Under the pieces are notes generated by a model. The model was given only the letters and a program-made list of their open reading frames with translations, did not search any database and had not been told where the DNA came from. A program made the position numbers and the translations under genes. Shown here piece after piece: positions 5,959-14,075 of a stretch of 19,909 nucleotides of DNA (the stretch's first letter is position 1; the number at the start of each line of letters is the position of its first letter). Source of the stretch: Anaerolinea sp. (lineage in GTDB: Bacteria; Chloroflexota; Anaerolineae; Anaerolineales; Villigracilaceae); contig DYNS01000011.1 of the NCBI GenBank assembly GCA_020720965.1, positions 1-19,909 on the forward strand, written 5' to 3'.

Positions 5959-6813
5959 TTAGTATTGGATGATGACGGGGATGCCAATTTCTGCCCAGTC
6001 GTATAACAGGCGCGATTCTACCGTCCCTAACACAATGCAGCCGTAAGAGATGGGAGCGCCCAGGTAGCCCTCCCACAGCAAAGCGCCGCCCGGCAAAATG
6101 GGTAGGGAATGAATGCCGTTTTCCAGCGTGCCAGACCAGTAAATGCCCATCCAGTCCGGCATCCAAATATCCCAGGTGGAGCCGTAGGCGCTGGGGATTT
6201 TATCCAGAATGCTGAAAGTTCCAATACGGGTGGCGTTATCCATACCGGTGGAGGCGATGAAGTTGTAAATGAGGGTTTCGCCTTCATAAGCATAGAGGCG
6301 CTGTTCGGAAATATCCACCAAAATTCGCTTGGGGGAGGCAGAAAGGGCAGGCGGGGCAACCTGAGGGACAGGTGTACCATGCAGTGAGGCAGGCACGGAT
6401 AAGGTCGGATAAACGGCAGGGGTTGGCGTGGGGTAATTCGGGTTTAGGGGGGTGGGTTGGGGCAAAAAAGTGGGGTTTACATCCTTTCGCACCAAAATAC
6501 CCTGCCAGCCAACCCCAGCGGGCAGGGCGGCGTTGGCAAAAACGGGCTGGCTTGCCCAAAACAGGAACGAGAAAAAAACGGTGAAGAGAAAAACCCCCAA
6601 CCAAACAGGAATATGCACGCGGCTTTGTGCCTGGCGTTGATAGTAAGCCCGGGCGCGAGGAGAGGCAATTTGCGCCAACAAGAGCCAGGCTTGCTTTTCG
6701 GCGCGGTTATGGCGCAAAACATAGGCAGCCCACTGACGGGCGCGGGGCTTATCCCCCTTTTGGAGGGCTTGCCGGGCGTTTTGTAAGGCTTGGGAGGGGC
6801 GAAGAGCAGGCAT
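5959..6813 (-). CDS. Membrane-anchored YkuD-family L,D-transpeptidase with variant SYGC active site
   Basis: From the ATG at 6813 this is 284 residues. The N-terminus (about 6-62) is a short helical, TPR-like segment (ARQALQKGDKPRARQWAAYVL). One membrane helix follows (about 68-88), then a proline/threonine-rich extracellular linker (118-157) and a YkuD domain (about 162-282). YkuD enzymes form or remodel 3-3 peptidoglycan cross-links through a cysteine acyl-enzyme. The catalytic region has His235 in NGIHSLPILPGG and Cys259 in PISYGCIVLG; the usual SHGC has become SYGC, so the histidine next to the nucleophile is a tyrosine. The rest of the motif and the cysteine are intact. An in-frame ATG at 6868-6870 would add 19 residues; neither start has a strong ribosome-binding site, and I chose the later one because the helical segment begins directly after it. 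It is the first gene of the pncC operon. Confidence 0.82.
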   Translation of the reverse strand: MPALRPSQALQNARQALQKGDKPRARQWAAYVLRHNRAEKQAWLLLAQIASPRARAYYQRQAQSRVHIPVWLGVFLFTVFFSFLFWASQPVFANAALPAGVGWQGILVRKDVNPTFLPQPTPLNPNYPTPTPAVYPTLSVPASLHGTPVPQVAPPALSASPKRILVDISEQRLYAYEGETLIYNFIASTGMDNATRIGTFSILDKIPSAYGSTWDIWMPDWMGIYWSGTLENGIHSLPILPGGALLWEGYLGAPISYGCIVLGTVESRLLYDWAEIGIPVIIQY

Positions 6814-6864
6814 GGCTTTCGATTCTACCAGAAGAGACGGAGGCGGGTTCTCAAAATAGCCTCT

Positions 6865-6892
6865 TGTCATTTCCGCAAAGTTGTTCTATCCT
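6865..6892 (+). promoter_or_regulatory. Candidate promoter for the ABC transporter operon
   Basis: TTGTCA (6865-6870) and TATCCT (6887-6892) are spaced by 16 bases, about 65 bases upstream of the binding-protein start. It lies in the divergent region shared with the transpeptidase gene. The -10 is only moderately close to consensus. Confidence 0.4.
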
Positions 6893-6959
6893 TTAGGCTA
6901 TCGAATGGGTCGCACAAGAAACGGCGTCTATGCGAAAAGCCTTTTTAGGAGAGAGAATG

Positions 6960-7745
6960 ATGAAAAAACTGTTTGTAACCCTCACCGCGCTGGCTCTTGC
7001 CAGCCTCGTCCTGGCAGCCTGCGGAAGCGCTCCCGCTGCCGCCCCCGCCGCCAGCGGCACCGACCTGGGCGGGAAAACCATTACCATAGCGGTAGAAAAC
7101 GCCTACCCGCCCTTCAACAGCATTGACGAAGCCACTGGCAAACCCGTCGGCTGGGACTACGACACCGTAACCGAAATTTGCAAACGCATCAACTGCAAAC
7201 CAGAGTTCAAAGAAGCTGCCTGGGATGGCATCTTCCCCGCCATGCAATCTGGCGAATATGACGTTCTGGCAGATGGCGTAAGCCTGACCGAAGAACGCGA
7301 AAAGATTATCGACTTCTCCATGCCCTATGTCAACGTTGGGCAGGTACTCCTCACCCGCGCCGGTGAAACCCGCGACCTGGAAGGCTTCAAAGCCGATGCC
7401 AGCGCCAAAATTGGCACCCAAATTGGCACAACCAACGAAATTGTCGCCAAAGAGACCTTTGCAGACCGAACCGTAGATTCGTATGAAGACTTCGGCGGTG
7501 CTGTGCTGGCTCTGCTCGCCAACGACATTGACGTAGTCGTGGTGGATAACGTCACCGCCTCCGGCTTTATGCGCGAAAACGAAGGCAAACTGATGATTGC
7601 CGGTCAAATCACCTCGGACGAACCCCTCGCCTTCGTCTTCCCCCCCGGCTCCGAGTTGAAAGCCGCCTTTGACTACGCCCTGGAACAAATGAAAGCCGAT
7701 GGCACCCTGGACACCCTCAACAAAAAATGGGGCTTAAGCGAGTAA
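6960..7745 (+). CDS. Amino-acid ABC transporter substrate-binding lipoprotein (SBP family 3)
   Basis: A 261-residue lipoprotein that would capture a polar amino acid outside the membrane and deliver it to the permease encoded next. A signal peptide MKKLFVTLTALALASLVLAA ends in a lipobox with Cys21 as lipid anchor, followed by an Ala/Pro-rich tether. The mature part has family-3 landmarks: TITIAVENAYPPFNSID, KPVGWDYDTVTEI, the GIFPAMQSGEYDVLADGVSLTEEREKIIDFS region with the conserved T-x-x-R-x-x-x-x-D-F-S, KIGTQIGTTNE, VDNVTASGF, and a C-terminal DGTLDTLNKKWGL. I chose the second of two adjacent ATGs (6960) because AGGAG (6947-6951) is then 8 bases away; 6957 is also possible. The ligand cannot be read from the sequence. 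A strong intergenic hairpin follows and may raise binding-protein dosage over permease. Confidence 0.92.
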   Translation: MKKLFVTLTALALASLVLAACGSAPAAAPAASGTDLGGKTITIAVENAYPPFNSIDEATGKPVGWDYDTVTEICKRINCKPEFKEAAWDGIFPAMQSGEYDVLADGVSLTEEREKIIDFSMPYVNVGQVLLTRAGETRDLEGFKADASAKIGTQIGTTNEIVAKETFADRTVDSYEDFGGAVLALLANDIDVVVVDNVTASGFMRENEGKLMIAGQITSDEPLAFVFPPGSELKAAFDYALEQMKADGTLDTLNKKWGLSE

Positions 7746-7776
7746 ACCAGACCCAAAGCCGTTTCTTCGCCCACAG

Positions 7777-7804
7777 ATGGGGAGCGTGAATCCACGCTCC
7801 CCAT
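7777..7804 (+). other. Intercistronic hairpin between binding protein and permease genes
   Basis: ATGGGGAGCGTG (7777-7788) and CACGCTCCCCAT (7793-7804) form a perfect 12-bp stem with a 4-base AATC loop, followed by AAAATT and not a T-tract. In ABC transporter operons such structures protect the upstream mRNA or cause partial termination so that binding protein exceeds permease. That role here is inference. Confidence 0.7.
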
Positions 7805-7834
7805 AAAATTATCCACCCTACAGGAGAGAGAGCG

Positions 7835-8650
7835 ATGACCAACCAACCCGCCCCCCAAGCGCCAGAACGCCCCAGCCTCATCCCCGGTTTCGATGCCAGC
7901 AAACTGCCCTGGTGGGGCATTGTGCTGGCGCTCAGCGGCATAGCCATTACAAGCCTCATCCTGACGGATGGCGACTACCGTGACACCTTCATCTTCCTAA
8001 AGGATGGGGTTATCACCACCCTCAGAATCACCCTGTTTTCCTTCGTCATCGCCACCATCCTGGGCTTGCTCACCGGGCTGGCAAGGGTTTCCAGTAACCC
8101 GTTTTTCTTCAACATCTCCACCCTGTATGTAGAAACGGTGCGAGGCATCCCGCTGGTCGTCCTGCTCTTATACATCGCCTTCGCCCTCGTCCCCCTCGCC
8201 ATCGAAGTATTGGCGGCAATCGGCATCACCGTCTCCATCCGCAGCGTCCCCATGGAAGCCCGCGCCATCTTCGCCCTGGCAATTGGCTACGGCGCTTATG
8301 AAGGCGAGGTCTTCCGGGCAGGGATTCAATCCATTGGCAAAGGGCAAATGGAAGCCGCCAAAGCCCTGGGGTTAGGCTACGCTCAGGCAATGCGATTCGT
8401 CATCCTGCCTCAGGCGGTGCGGCGGGTTCTGCCCCCCCTCGGCAACGACTTCATCTCCCTGCTTAAAGACTCCTCCCTGGCAACCGTTTTGGCGGTGGAC
8501 GAATTAACTCAACTGGGGCGTTTACGCCGGGCAAGCACCTTTCGGGTGTTGGAAACCTTCAACGTAGTCGCCTTTCTCTACCTGGCAATGACCCTCGTCC
8601 TCTCTGGCGGGGTACGCTGGCTGGAACAGAAAATGAAAATCATTGAGTAA
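7835..8650 (+). CDS. Amino-acid ABC transporter permease (HisM/GlnP family)
   Basis: A 271-residue inner-membrane permease. A hydrophilic N-terminus of about 25 residues precedes five or six hydrophobic helices. The polar amino-acid permease hallmarks are present: GVITTLRITLFSFVIATILGLLTGLAR after the second helix, VETVRGIPLVVLLLYIAF (99-116), and the cytoplasmic EAA loop EAAKALGLGYAQAMRFVILPQA (173-194), which docks onto the ATPase, followed by LPPLGNDFISLLKDSSLA. The ribosome-binding site AGGAGAG lies just upstream of the ATG. It forms an operon with the binding protein, but no ATPase gene follows: an intrinsic terminator is reached within 20 bases and the next gene is a sensor kinase. The transporter must use an ATPase encoded elsewhere, possibly a shared one. 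Confidence 0.93.
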   Translation: MTNQPAPQAPERPSLIPGFDASKLPWWGIVLALSGIAITSLILTDGDYRDTFIFLKDGVITTLRITLFSFVIATILGLLTGLARVSSNPFFFNISTLYVETVRGIPLVVLLLYIAFALVPLAIEVLAAIGITVSIRSVPMEARAIFALAIGYGAYEGEVFRAGIQSIGKGQMEAAKALGLGYAQAMRFVILPQAVRRVLPPLGNDFISLLKDSSLATVLAVDELTQLGRLRRASTFRVLETFNVVAFLYLAMTLVLSGGVRWLEQKMKIIE

Positions 8651-8667
8651 GCCCCAGGGCTGTAACA

Positions 8668-8714
8668 AAAAAAGCGCAACAAACTCTTTTGTATTGAGTT
8701 TGTTGCGCTTTTTT
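8668..8714 (+). terminator. Strong intrinsic terminator of the ABC transporter operon
   Basis: GCGCAACAAACTC (8674-8686) pairs perfectly with GAGTTTGTTGCGC (8696-8708) around a 9-base loop, extended by six A:T pairs and ending in TTTTTT (8709-8714). It begins 18 bases after the permease stop codon. With A-runs on the left and T-runs on the right it could work in both directions. Confidence 0.93.
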
Positions 8715-8726
8715 ATGTAAAGAAGA

Positions 8727-8755
8727 TTGAAAAGAAGCCCGAACACCGTTATCAT
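8727..8755 (+). promoter_or_regulatory. Sigma70-like promoter of the hybrid sensor kinase gene
   Basis: TTGAAA (8727-8732) and TATCAT (8750-8755) are 17 bases apart, each differing from consensus by one base. The pair lies between the upstream terminator and the GTG start at 8801, giving a leader of about 40 nt. This shows that the kinase is transcribed separately from the transporter. Confidence 0.62.
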
Positions 8756-8800
8756 TAAGCCATCTGTGCAAGCAGGCACAAACCAAAGCCCGGAGCCGCC

Positions 8801-11800
8801 GTGAAAAAGATACCCATCGCCCCCCTATTTGTGCAATATCCACCCGAAGAACACGCCCTACTGCAAACCGCCCTCCAGGCAAACCCACAGGCACAGTTCA
8901 CCTGCCAGTTTGCGCCCAACCTGCCCGAAGCCGCCGCCACGCTTGCCAGCCAAAATATAGACATTCTACTGCTACACATCTCCGGCACAGGAGAGGCAGA
9001 CCTGGCAAACCTGCACGCCCTGCGGCAGCACGCCCCCAACCTGCCCCTCCTCGTCACCGGCGCGGGGGATGATGCGGAAATAACCTCCCAGGTGTATGCC
9101 GCCGGAGCGCAGGAATACCTGCCCGCCAGCCCGCAGTGTTACGGCTACCTGCCCCACGCCATCCGGCATCTTTTGAGGGAAAAACACAAAAAGAACCGGC
9201 AAAAACACCTGGAAGTCGCCTTTGACTCCAGCCCCTCCCCCCAAATTGTAGTGACTTTACGCACCGGTGAAATTTTGGACGTGAATCAGGCATTCTGCCA
9301 ACAATCTGGTTACGCGCAAAGTGAGATGGTCGGCATTTCGATTGCCTCCCTGGAGATGTGGCAAAGCCCCGCTCAAAGACGGGATGTAATTGCCCTGCTC
9401 CGCGCCGAACAGCCCCGCAGCCTGGAATGTGTGCTTAAAAACCGGGCAGGCAACGCACGGGTCTTTCTGGTCTCCAGTCAGCGGATTTGGTTGGAAGAGC
9501 AGGAATGCGCCATCTTTAGCGGGTTGGACATTACGGAAAGAAAAAACGCCGAAACGGCGCAGCGCGAAGGCGAGAAGAATCTTAATCTCTTCTTTGCCCA
9601 ATCTTTGGATGGTTTCTTCTTTATGATGCTGGACGAACCAGTCTTTTGGAACGACCAGGTTGATAAGGAAAAAGCCCTGGATTATGTCTTTGCCCATCAG
9701 CGCGTGACCAGGGTGAACGATGCTATGTTGGCGCAATATGACGCAGATATTCAGGAATTTTTGGGCAAAACCCCAGCAGATTTTTTTGCCCACGATATGG
9801 AACAAGGCAGGGCGGTTTGGCGACAATTTTTTGATGCCGGGCATCTTTACATCAACACCGATGAGCGCAAAATGGACGGGACTCCGCTTTCCATTGAGGG
9901 TGATTATGTTTGCATGTATGACGCGCAGGGACGCATTACCGGGCATTTTGGCATTCAACGGGACGTAACCTCCCGCAAGATGGTGTATAGCCAGTTGGCT
10001 TCTCAACGCCAGCAACTGCAAGAGACGGTGAACCGCCTGCGTGCCTCGGAGGAGATGCTGCAAACCGTCATCGAGTCGATTCCGGTGCGGGTGTTTTGGA
10101 AGGATAAAGACCTGCGTTACCTGGGCTGTAATCAGCTCTTTGCACAAGATGCGGGGGCTGCCTCGCCCCAGGAAATGCTGGGGAAGGATGATTTTGCTAT
10201 GGGGTGGAAGGAGCAAGCCGCCCTCTATCGCGCCGATGACAGCGAGGTGCTTCGCTCTGGCAGGGAGAAGCGCCAAATTGTGGAGCCGCAAGCCACCCCA
10301 CAAGGCACAACCATCTGGCTTAGTACCAGCAAAGTTCCGCTAAAAGACTATAACGGCGAAAGAATTGGCGTTTTAGGCATTTACGAAGACGTTACCGAGC
10401 GCCGTCAGGCAGAAAAACTGGTGGAAGCCCAAAGAGACCTGGCGCGTTTGGGAAGCCAGGACCTGCCAGAGCAGGAGATTTGGCAAAGCTGCATAGAAAT
10501 TGTCATTCGCGCAGCGGAAATGGACAGCGGCGGAATTTACCTGCTGGAGCAGCGCGATAACAGCCTGCACCTGGTTCACAGCCAGGGCTTGGGAGAAAAG
10601 TTCCTGGGGCAGGTTTCGCATTACCCGGCACACTCTGCCAACGTGCAGTTACTTCTGGCGGGCAAATCGGCTTACTTTGACGTAGAAGCCATTAAGGGGC
10701 TGAGCGCCTCGCGCCTGGAGGGTCTGACGAGCATCTTCGTCCTGCCAATTAAGCACAAAAACCAGGTTCTGGGCGGGATTAACATCGCCTCGCACAGCGT
10801 CCGGCAAATCTCTTTGCCGACCCAAAAAGCGATGGAAGCCCTTGCCGCCGAGGTGGGGAGCATTATCGTACAGCGGCGCACCGAGGCAGCCTTGCGGGAG
10901 AGGGAGAGGCTGTATCACAGCCTGGTGGATGCCATGGACATCGCCTTGTGCCGCTGGCTGCCCGATACAACCCTGCTGTATGCCAACCCCCGGTACAGAG
11001 AAATTTTTGGAATACAGGAAACAGCAACCAGCCAAAAATGGTTGGATTTGCTCCCCGAAGAAAACCGCGAAAGAACCAGAGAAATCTACCAGCAGCTCAC
11101 CCTCCATCCGCAGCGATTTGCCTACGAACACCCCGAAACCCTGCCGGATGGTCAGATTCGACAATATCACTGGATAGATACGCCCATTTACGACCATACC
11201 GGCGCATTGGCGGAATTTCAGTCGGTGGGGTGGGATGTGACCGAGCAAAAACGGATGCAAGAATCGCTGGCGCGGAGCGAGGCGCTGCTGCGCGAGGCGC
11301 AACGGATTGGGCGGATTGCCCACATGGAATGGAATAACGAAAATCAAAGCCTGCTCTGCTCGGAGGAACTCTACGATATTTTGGAAGCGCCGCACACCGA
11401 GAAGATTACCCGCCAAACCATTGGGGCGCTAATTGCCCCCGAAGAAAGACAACGCCTGAAAAAATTGGAAGACGAGGCATTTGCCAACCGCGAAGACATC
11501 TCTTACGAGTACAAAATTCGCCCGGCAAGCGGCAAAGAACGCTGGCTATACCAACACTGGCGCATCACCTACGCCCCCAACGGAATGCCAACCCGCATGA
11601 TGGCAATTTTGCAAGACATTACCGAGCGCAAGCAAACCGAAGAAACCCTGCGCGCACAGGAAGAACTCTATCGCCTCGTCTCCACCATTCACGCCGACTA
11701 TGTTTTCTACTCCAGCGTCTCTGCCGAGGGAAAAAGCCACACCGAGTGGGTGGGGGGCGGCTTTACCGCCATTACCGGCTACACCTTTGAAGAGTTTACA

Positions 11801-14011
11801 GCGCAAGGCGGCTGGAAACTTCTGCTGCACCCGGACGATGAAGAGAAAGACCAACAAATGCACGGGCAACTGACCCAGAACCAGAAGACTTTTGGCGAGC
11901 TACGAATTTTGCACAAAAACGGGACTGTACGCTGGGTTAACATCCACGTCAGCCCGCAGTGGAGCGCGGAGGAAGAACGCCTTGTCGGTCTGTATGGAAC
12001 GGTGCAAGACATCACCGAGCGGCATCAGGCAGAAGCCGCCCTGCACGCCAGCGAAGATAAATATCGCGCCCTGGTAGAAAGCATGGACAGCCTCATCCTG
12101 ACGGCGGAAGCCGATGGGCGCATCACCTACGCCAACGCCATCGCCGCCCGCGCCCTGGAGAAGACCCCGCAAGAACTCACCGGCAGCCTGCTGAAAGACA
12201 TCCTCCCCCCGGAAGTTGCCGTAATGCAGGCTGAAATCATCCGCAGGGTTATAAAAACCGACCAGGAAGCCGTGTACGAAGCCCAGGGCATATCCTCCGC
12301 CCCGCGCTGGCAGCGAATTTCGGTGCAGCCGGTTCACGAACAGGGCGGCAGGGTGGGCTACGTCCTCATCAACGCCACCGACATTCACCAACTCAAAACC
12401 GCCCAGGAAGAGCTGGAAAAACTGAACCGCACCCTGGAAGAGCGGGTGCGCGAGCGCGCCGCCGAGGTGCAAGACCTGTACGACAACTCGCCCATCGGCT
12501 ATCACTCGCTGGACAGGGATGGCTACATCTTACGCATTAACAAAACGCACCTGCGCTGGCTGGGCTGCGAAGAAAAAGACGCGCTCGGCAGGCACATCAC
12601 CGACTTCCTCTCACGCGCCAGCAAAACCGCCTTCCCCCTCGTTTACGATGACTTTAAGCGCAACGGCTTTGTGCGCGACCTGGATTTTGAAATGATGGAC
12701 ATAGACGGGCGCATCATCCCGGTACTCATCAACTCCAGCGCCGTTTACAACCCGGACGGCAACTATGTCATGAGCCGCACCAGCGTTTTCGACAACACTC
12801 TGCATAAAAAAGCCGACCAAGCCCTTCTGCACGCCAACCATGAACTGGAACGCGCCCTGCGGATGAAAGACGAATTTCTCGCCAACATGAGCCACGAACT
12901 CCGCACCCCTCTCAACGGCATTTTGGGGCTTTCCGAAATTTTGCTGGACGAATATCGCGGAGCGCTTAACGAACAGCAAAGAAAATTTGTCAGCAACATC
13001 GAAAACAGCGGACGACACCTCCTCAGCCTCATCAACGACCTGTTAGACCTCTCCAAAATCGAAGCCGGGAAACTACAAATCAGGCCGGAAATGGTCATCA
13101 TTGGAGATGTCTGTCACGCCAGCATGGCTTTTGTAAAAGAAATGGCGGCAAAAAAGGGCATCTCGCTTCAATTCCAACCCGAAACCGCCGTCCTCAGCCT
13201 GATGGCAGACGAACGCCGCCTGAAGCAAATCCTCGTCAACCTGCTCAGCAACGCCGTCAAGTTCACCCAGCGAGGCGGGCAAGTGACACTTCGAGTGAAA
13301 GCCAACATCAACGCCGGATATATCGAATTCATCGTGCAGGATAGCGGCATCGGCATCACCCCCGAAGACCTGAACCGCCTCTTCACGCCCTTCACCCAGG
13401 TCGATAGCAGCCTATCCCGTCAGCATGACGGAACCGGCTTGGGGCTTGCCCTCGTCAAACGCCTGGTGGAAATGCACGGCGGAAGCGTCTCGGCGCAAAG
13501 CGAATTTGGCAAAGGCAGCGAATTCACCGTTACCCTACCCTGGCGACCCGCCCCGGAGGTGCAAACCGCCATGGAAGAACCGCCCGCCCCCGCCTGGCAA
13601 GCGCCCCCACCCCCGCTGATGCCTGTCACGGCTGCCAAAGCATCCATCCTGCTGGCAGAAGACAACGAAATCAGCGTTCTCACCATTTCGGATTACCTGC
13701 AAAACAACGGCTACCGGGTATACATTGCCCCCAACGGGCGCAAAGCCCTGGAAGAAGCCGCCGAAAACCAGCCAGACCTGATATTGATGGATATTCAAAT
13801 GCCAGAAATGGACGGCATTGAGGCAATTCAGCGCCTGCGGGCAGACCCGCGCTTTAGCCGCACCCCCATCATCGCCCTCACCGCCCTGGCAATGCCCGGC
13901 GACCGGGAGAGATGCCTGCAAGCCGGAGCAAGCAACTACATCAGCAAGCCGGTCATTCTGAGGGAACTGCTCAAAATGGTGGAGAAATCCCTCTCCGAGC
14001 CGGAGAACTAA
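8801..14011 (+). CDS. Giant hybrid sensor histidine kinase: pseudo-receiver, 8 PAS, GAF, HisKA, HATPase, receiver
   Basis: A 1736-residue hybrid kinase with no predicted membrane segment, so probably a cytoplasmic multi-input sensor. The order is: degenerate receiver (4-127), PAS1 (136-250), PAS2 (258-393), PAS3 (414-536), GAF (545-692), PAS4 (702-818), PAS5 (826-945), PAS6 (953-1075), PAS7 (1083-1198), a coiled coil (1197-1226), PAS8 (1224-1340), HisKA with phospho-acceptor His1365 in MSHELRTPLNG, HATPase with N-box Asn1480 and DGTGLGL from Asp1543, a proline-rich linker, and a C-terminal receiver (about 1613-1732) with Asp1621, phospho-acceptor Asp1664 and Lys1716. Several PAS units end in DITERK-like motifs. 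The first receiver lacks the acidic pocket, has His59 where the phospho-Asp belongs and Pro108 in place of lysine, so it cannot be phosphorylated normally. The GTG start has CGGAG upstream. No output regulator gene is adjacent; phosphotransfer to a remote partner is likely. Confidence 0.95.
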   Translation: MKKIPIAPLFVQYPPEEHALLQTALQANPQAQFTCQFAPNLPEAAATLASQNIDILLLHISGTGEADLANLHALRQHAPNLPLLVTGAGDDAEITSQVYAAGAQEYLPASPQCYGYLPHAIRHLLREKHKKNRQKHLEVAFDSSPSPQIVVTLRTGEILDVNQAFCQQSGYAQSEMVGISIASLEMWQSPAQRRDVIALLRAEQPRSLECVLKNRAGNARVFLVSSQRIWLEEQECAIFSGLDITERKNAETAQREGEKNLNLFFAQSLDGFFFMMLDEPVFWNDQVDKEKALDYVFAHQRVTRVNDAMLAQYDADIQEFLGKTPADFFAHDMEQGRAVWRQFFDAGHLYINTDERKMDGTPLSIEGDYVCMYDAQGRITGHFGIQRDVTSRKMVYSQLASQRQQLQETVNRLRASEEMLQTVIESIPVRVFWKDKDLRYLGCNQLFAQDAGAASPQEMLGKDDFAMGWKEQAALYRADDSEVLRSGREKRQIVEPQATPQGTTIWLSTSKVPLKDYNGERIGVLGIYEDVTERRQAEKLVEAQRDLARLGSQDLPEQEIWQSCIEIVIRAAEMDSGGIYLLEQRDNSLHLVHSQGLGEKFLGQVSHYPAHSANVQLLLAGKSAYFDVEAIKGLSASRLEGLTSIFVLPIKHKNQVLGGINIASHSVRQISLPTQKAMEALAAEVGSIIVQRRTEAALRERERLYHSLVDAMDIALCRWLPDTTLLYANPRYREIFGIQETATSQKWLDLLPEENRERTREIYQQLTLHPQRFAYEHPETLPDGQIRQYHWIDTPIYDHTGALAEFQSVGWDVTEQKRMQESLARSEALLREAQRIGRIAHMEWNNENQSLLCSEELYDILEAPHTEKITRQTIGALIAPEERQRLKKLEDEAFANREDISYEYKIRPASGKERWLYQHWRITYAPNGMPTRMMAILQDITERKQTEETLRAQEELYRLVSTIHADYVFYSSVSAEGKSHTEWVGGGFTAITGYTFEEFTAQGGWKLLLHPDDEEKDQQMHGQLTQNQKTFGELRILHKNGTVRWVNIHVSPQWSAEEERLVGLYGTVQDITERHQAEAALHASEDKYRALVESMDSLILTAEADGRITYANAIAARALEKTPQELTGSLLKDILPPEVAVMQAEIIRRVIKTDQEAVYEAQGISSAPRWQRISVQPVHEQGGRVGYVLINATDIHQLKTAQEELEKLNRTLEERVRERAAEVQDLYDNSPIGYHSLDRDGYILRINKTHLRWLGCEEKDALGRHITDFLSRASKTAFPLVYDDFKRNGFVRDLDFEMMDIDGRIIPVLINSSAVYNPDGNYVMSRTSVFDNTLHKKADQALLHANHELERALRMKDEFLANMSHELRTPLNGILGLSEILLDEYRGALNEQQRKFVSNIENSGRHLLSLINDLLDLSKIEAGKLQIRPEMVIIGDVCHASMAFVKEMAAKKGISLQFQPETAVLSLMADERRLKQILVNLLSNAVKFTQRGGQVTLRVKANINAGYIEFIVQDSGIGITPEDLNRLFTPFTQVDSSLSRQHDGTGLGLALVKRLVEMHGGSVSAQSEFGKGSEFTVTLPWRPAPEVQTAMEEPPAPAWQAPPPPLMPVTAAKASILLAEDNEISVLTISDYLQNNGYRVYIAPNGRKALEEAAENQPDLILMDIQMPEMDGIEAIQRLRADPRFSRTPIIALTALAMPGDRERCLQAGASNYISKPVILRELLKMVEKSLSEPEN

Positions 14012-14015
14012 AACA

Positions 14016-14050
14016 CCCGCCCCGCTTCTCTTGTAAAGAAGCGGGGCGGG
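14016..14050. terminator. GC-rich hairpin between convergent kinase and psuG genes
   Basis: CCCGCCCCGCTTCT (14016-14029) pairs perfectly with AGAAGCGGGGCGGG (14037-14050) across a 7-base loop. On the minus strand it is followed by TGTTTTAG, a weak T-tract; on the plus strand no T-tract follows. It probably ends the psuG operon and may also block read-through from the kinase gene. Confidence 0.7.
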
Positions 14051-14075
14051 CGCAAAGCAGGCGCAACAACGGCAT

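Noticed and set aside
6945..7688. Open frame of 247 codons on the minus strand
   Set aside because: It is the complement of the substrate-binding lipoprotein gene, whose signal peptide, lipobox and family motifs are unambiguous.
9257..10303. Open frame of 348 codons on the minus strand
   Set aside because: It runs antisense through PAS1-PAS3 of the kinase, which are clearly coding on the plus strand; no domain is recognisable in the antisense product.
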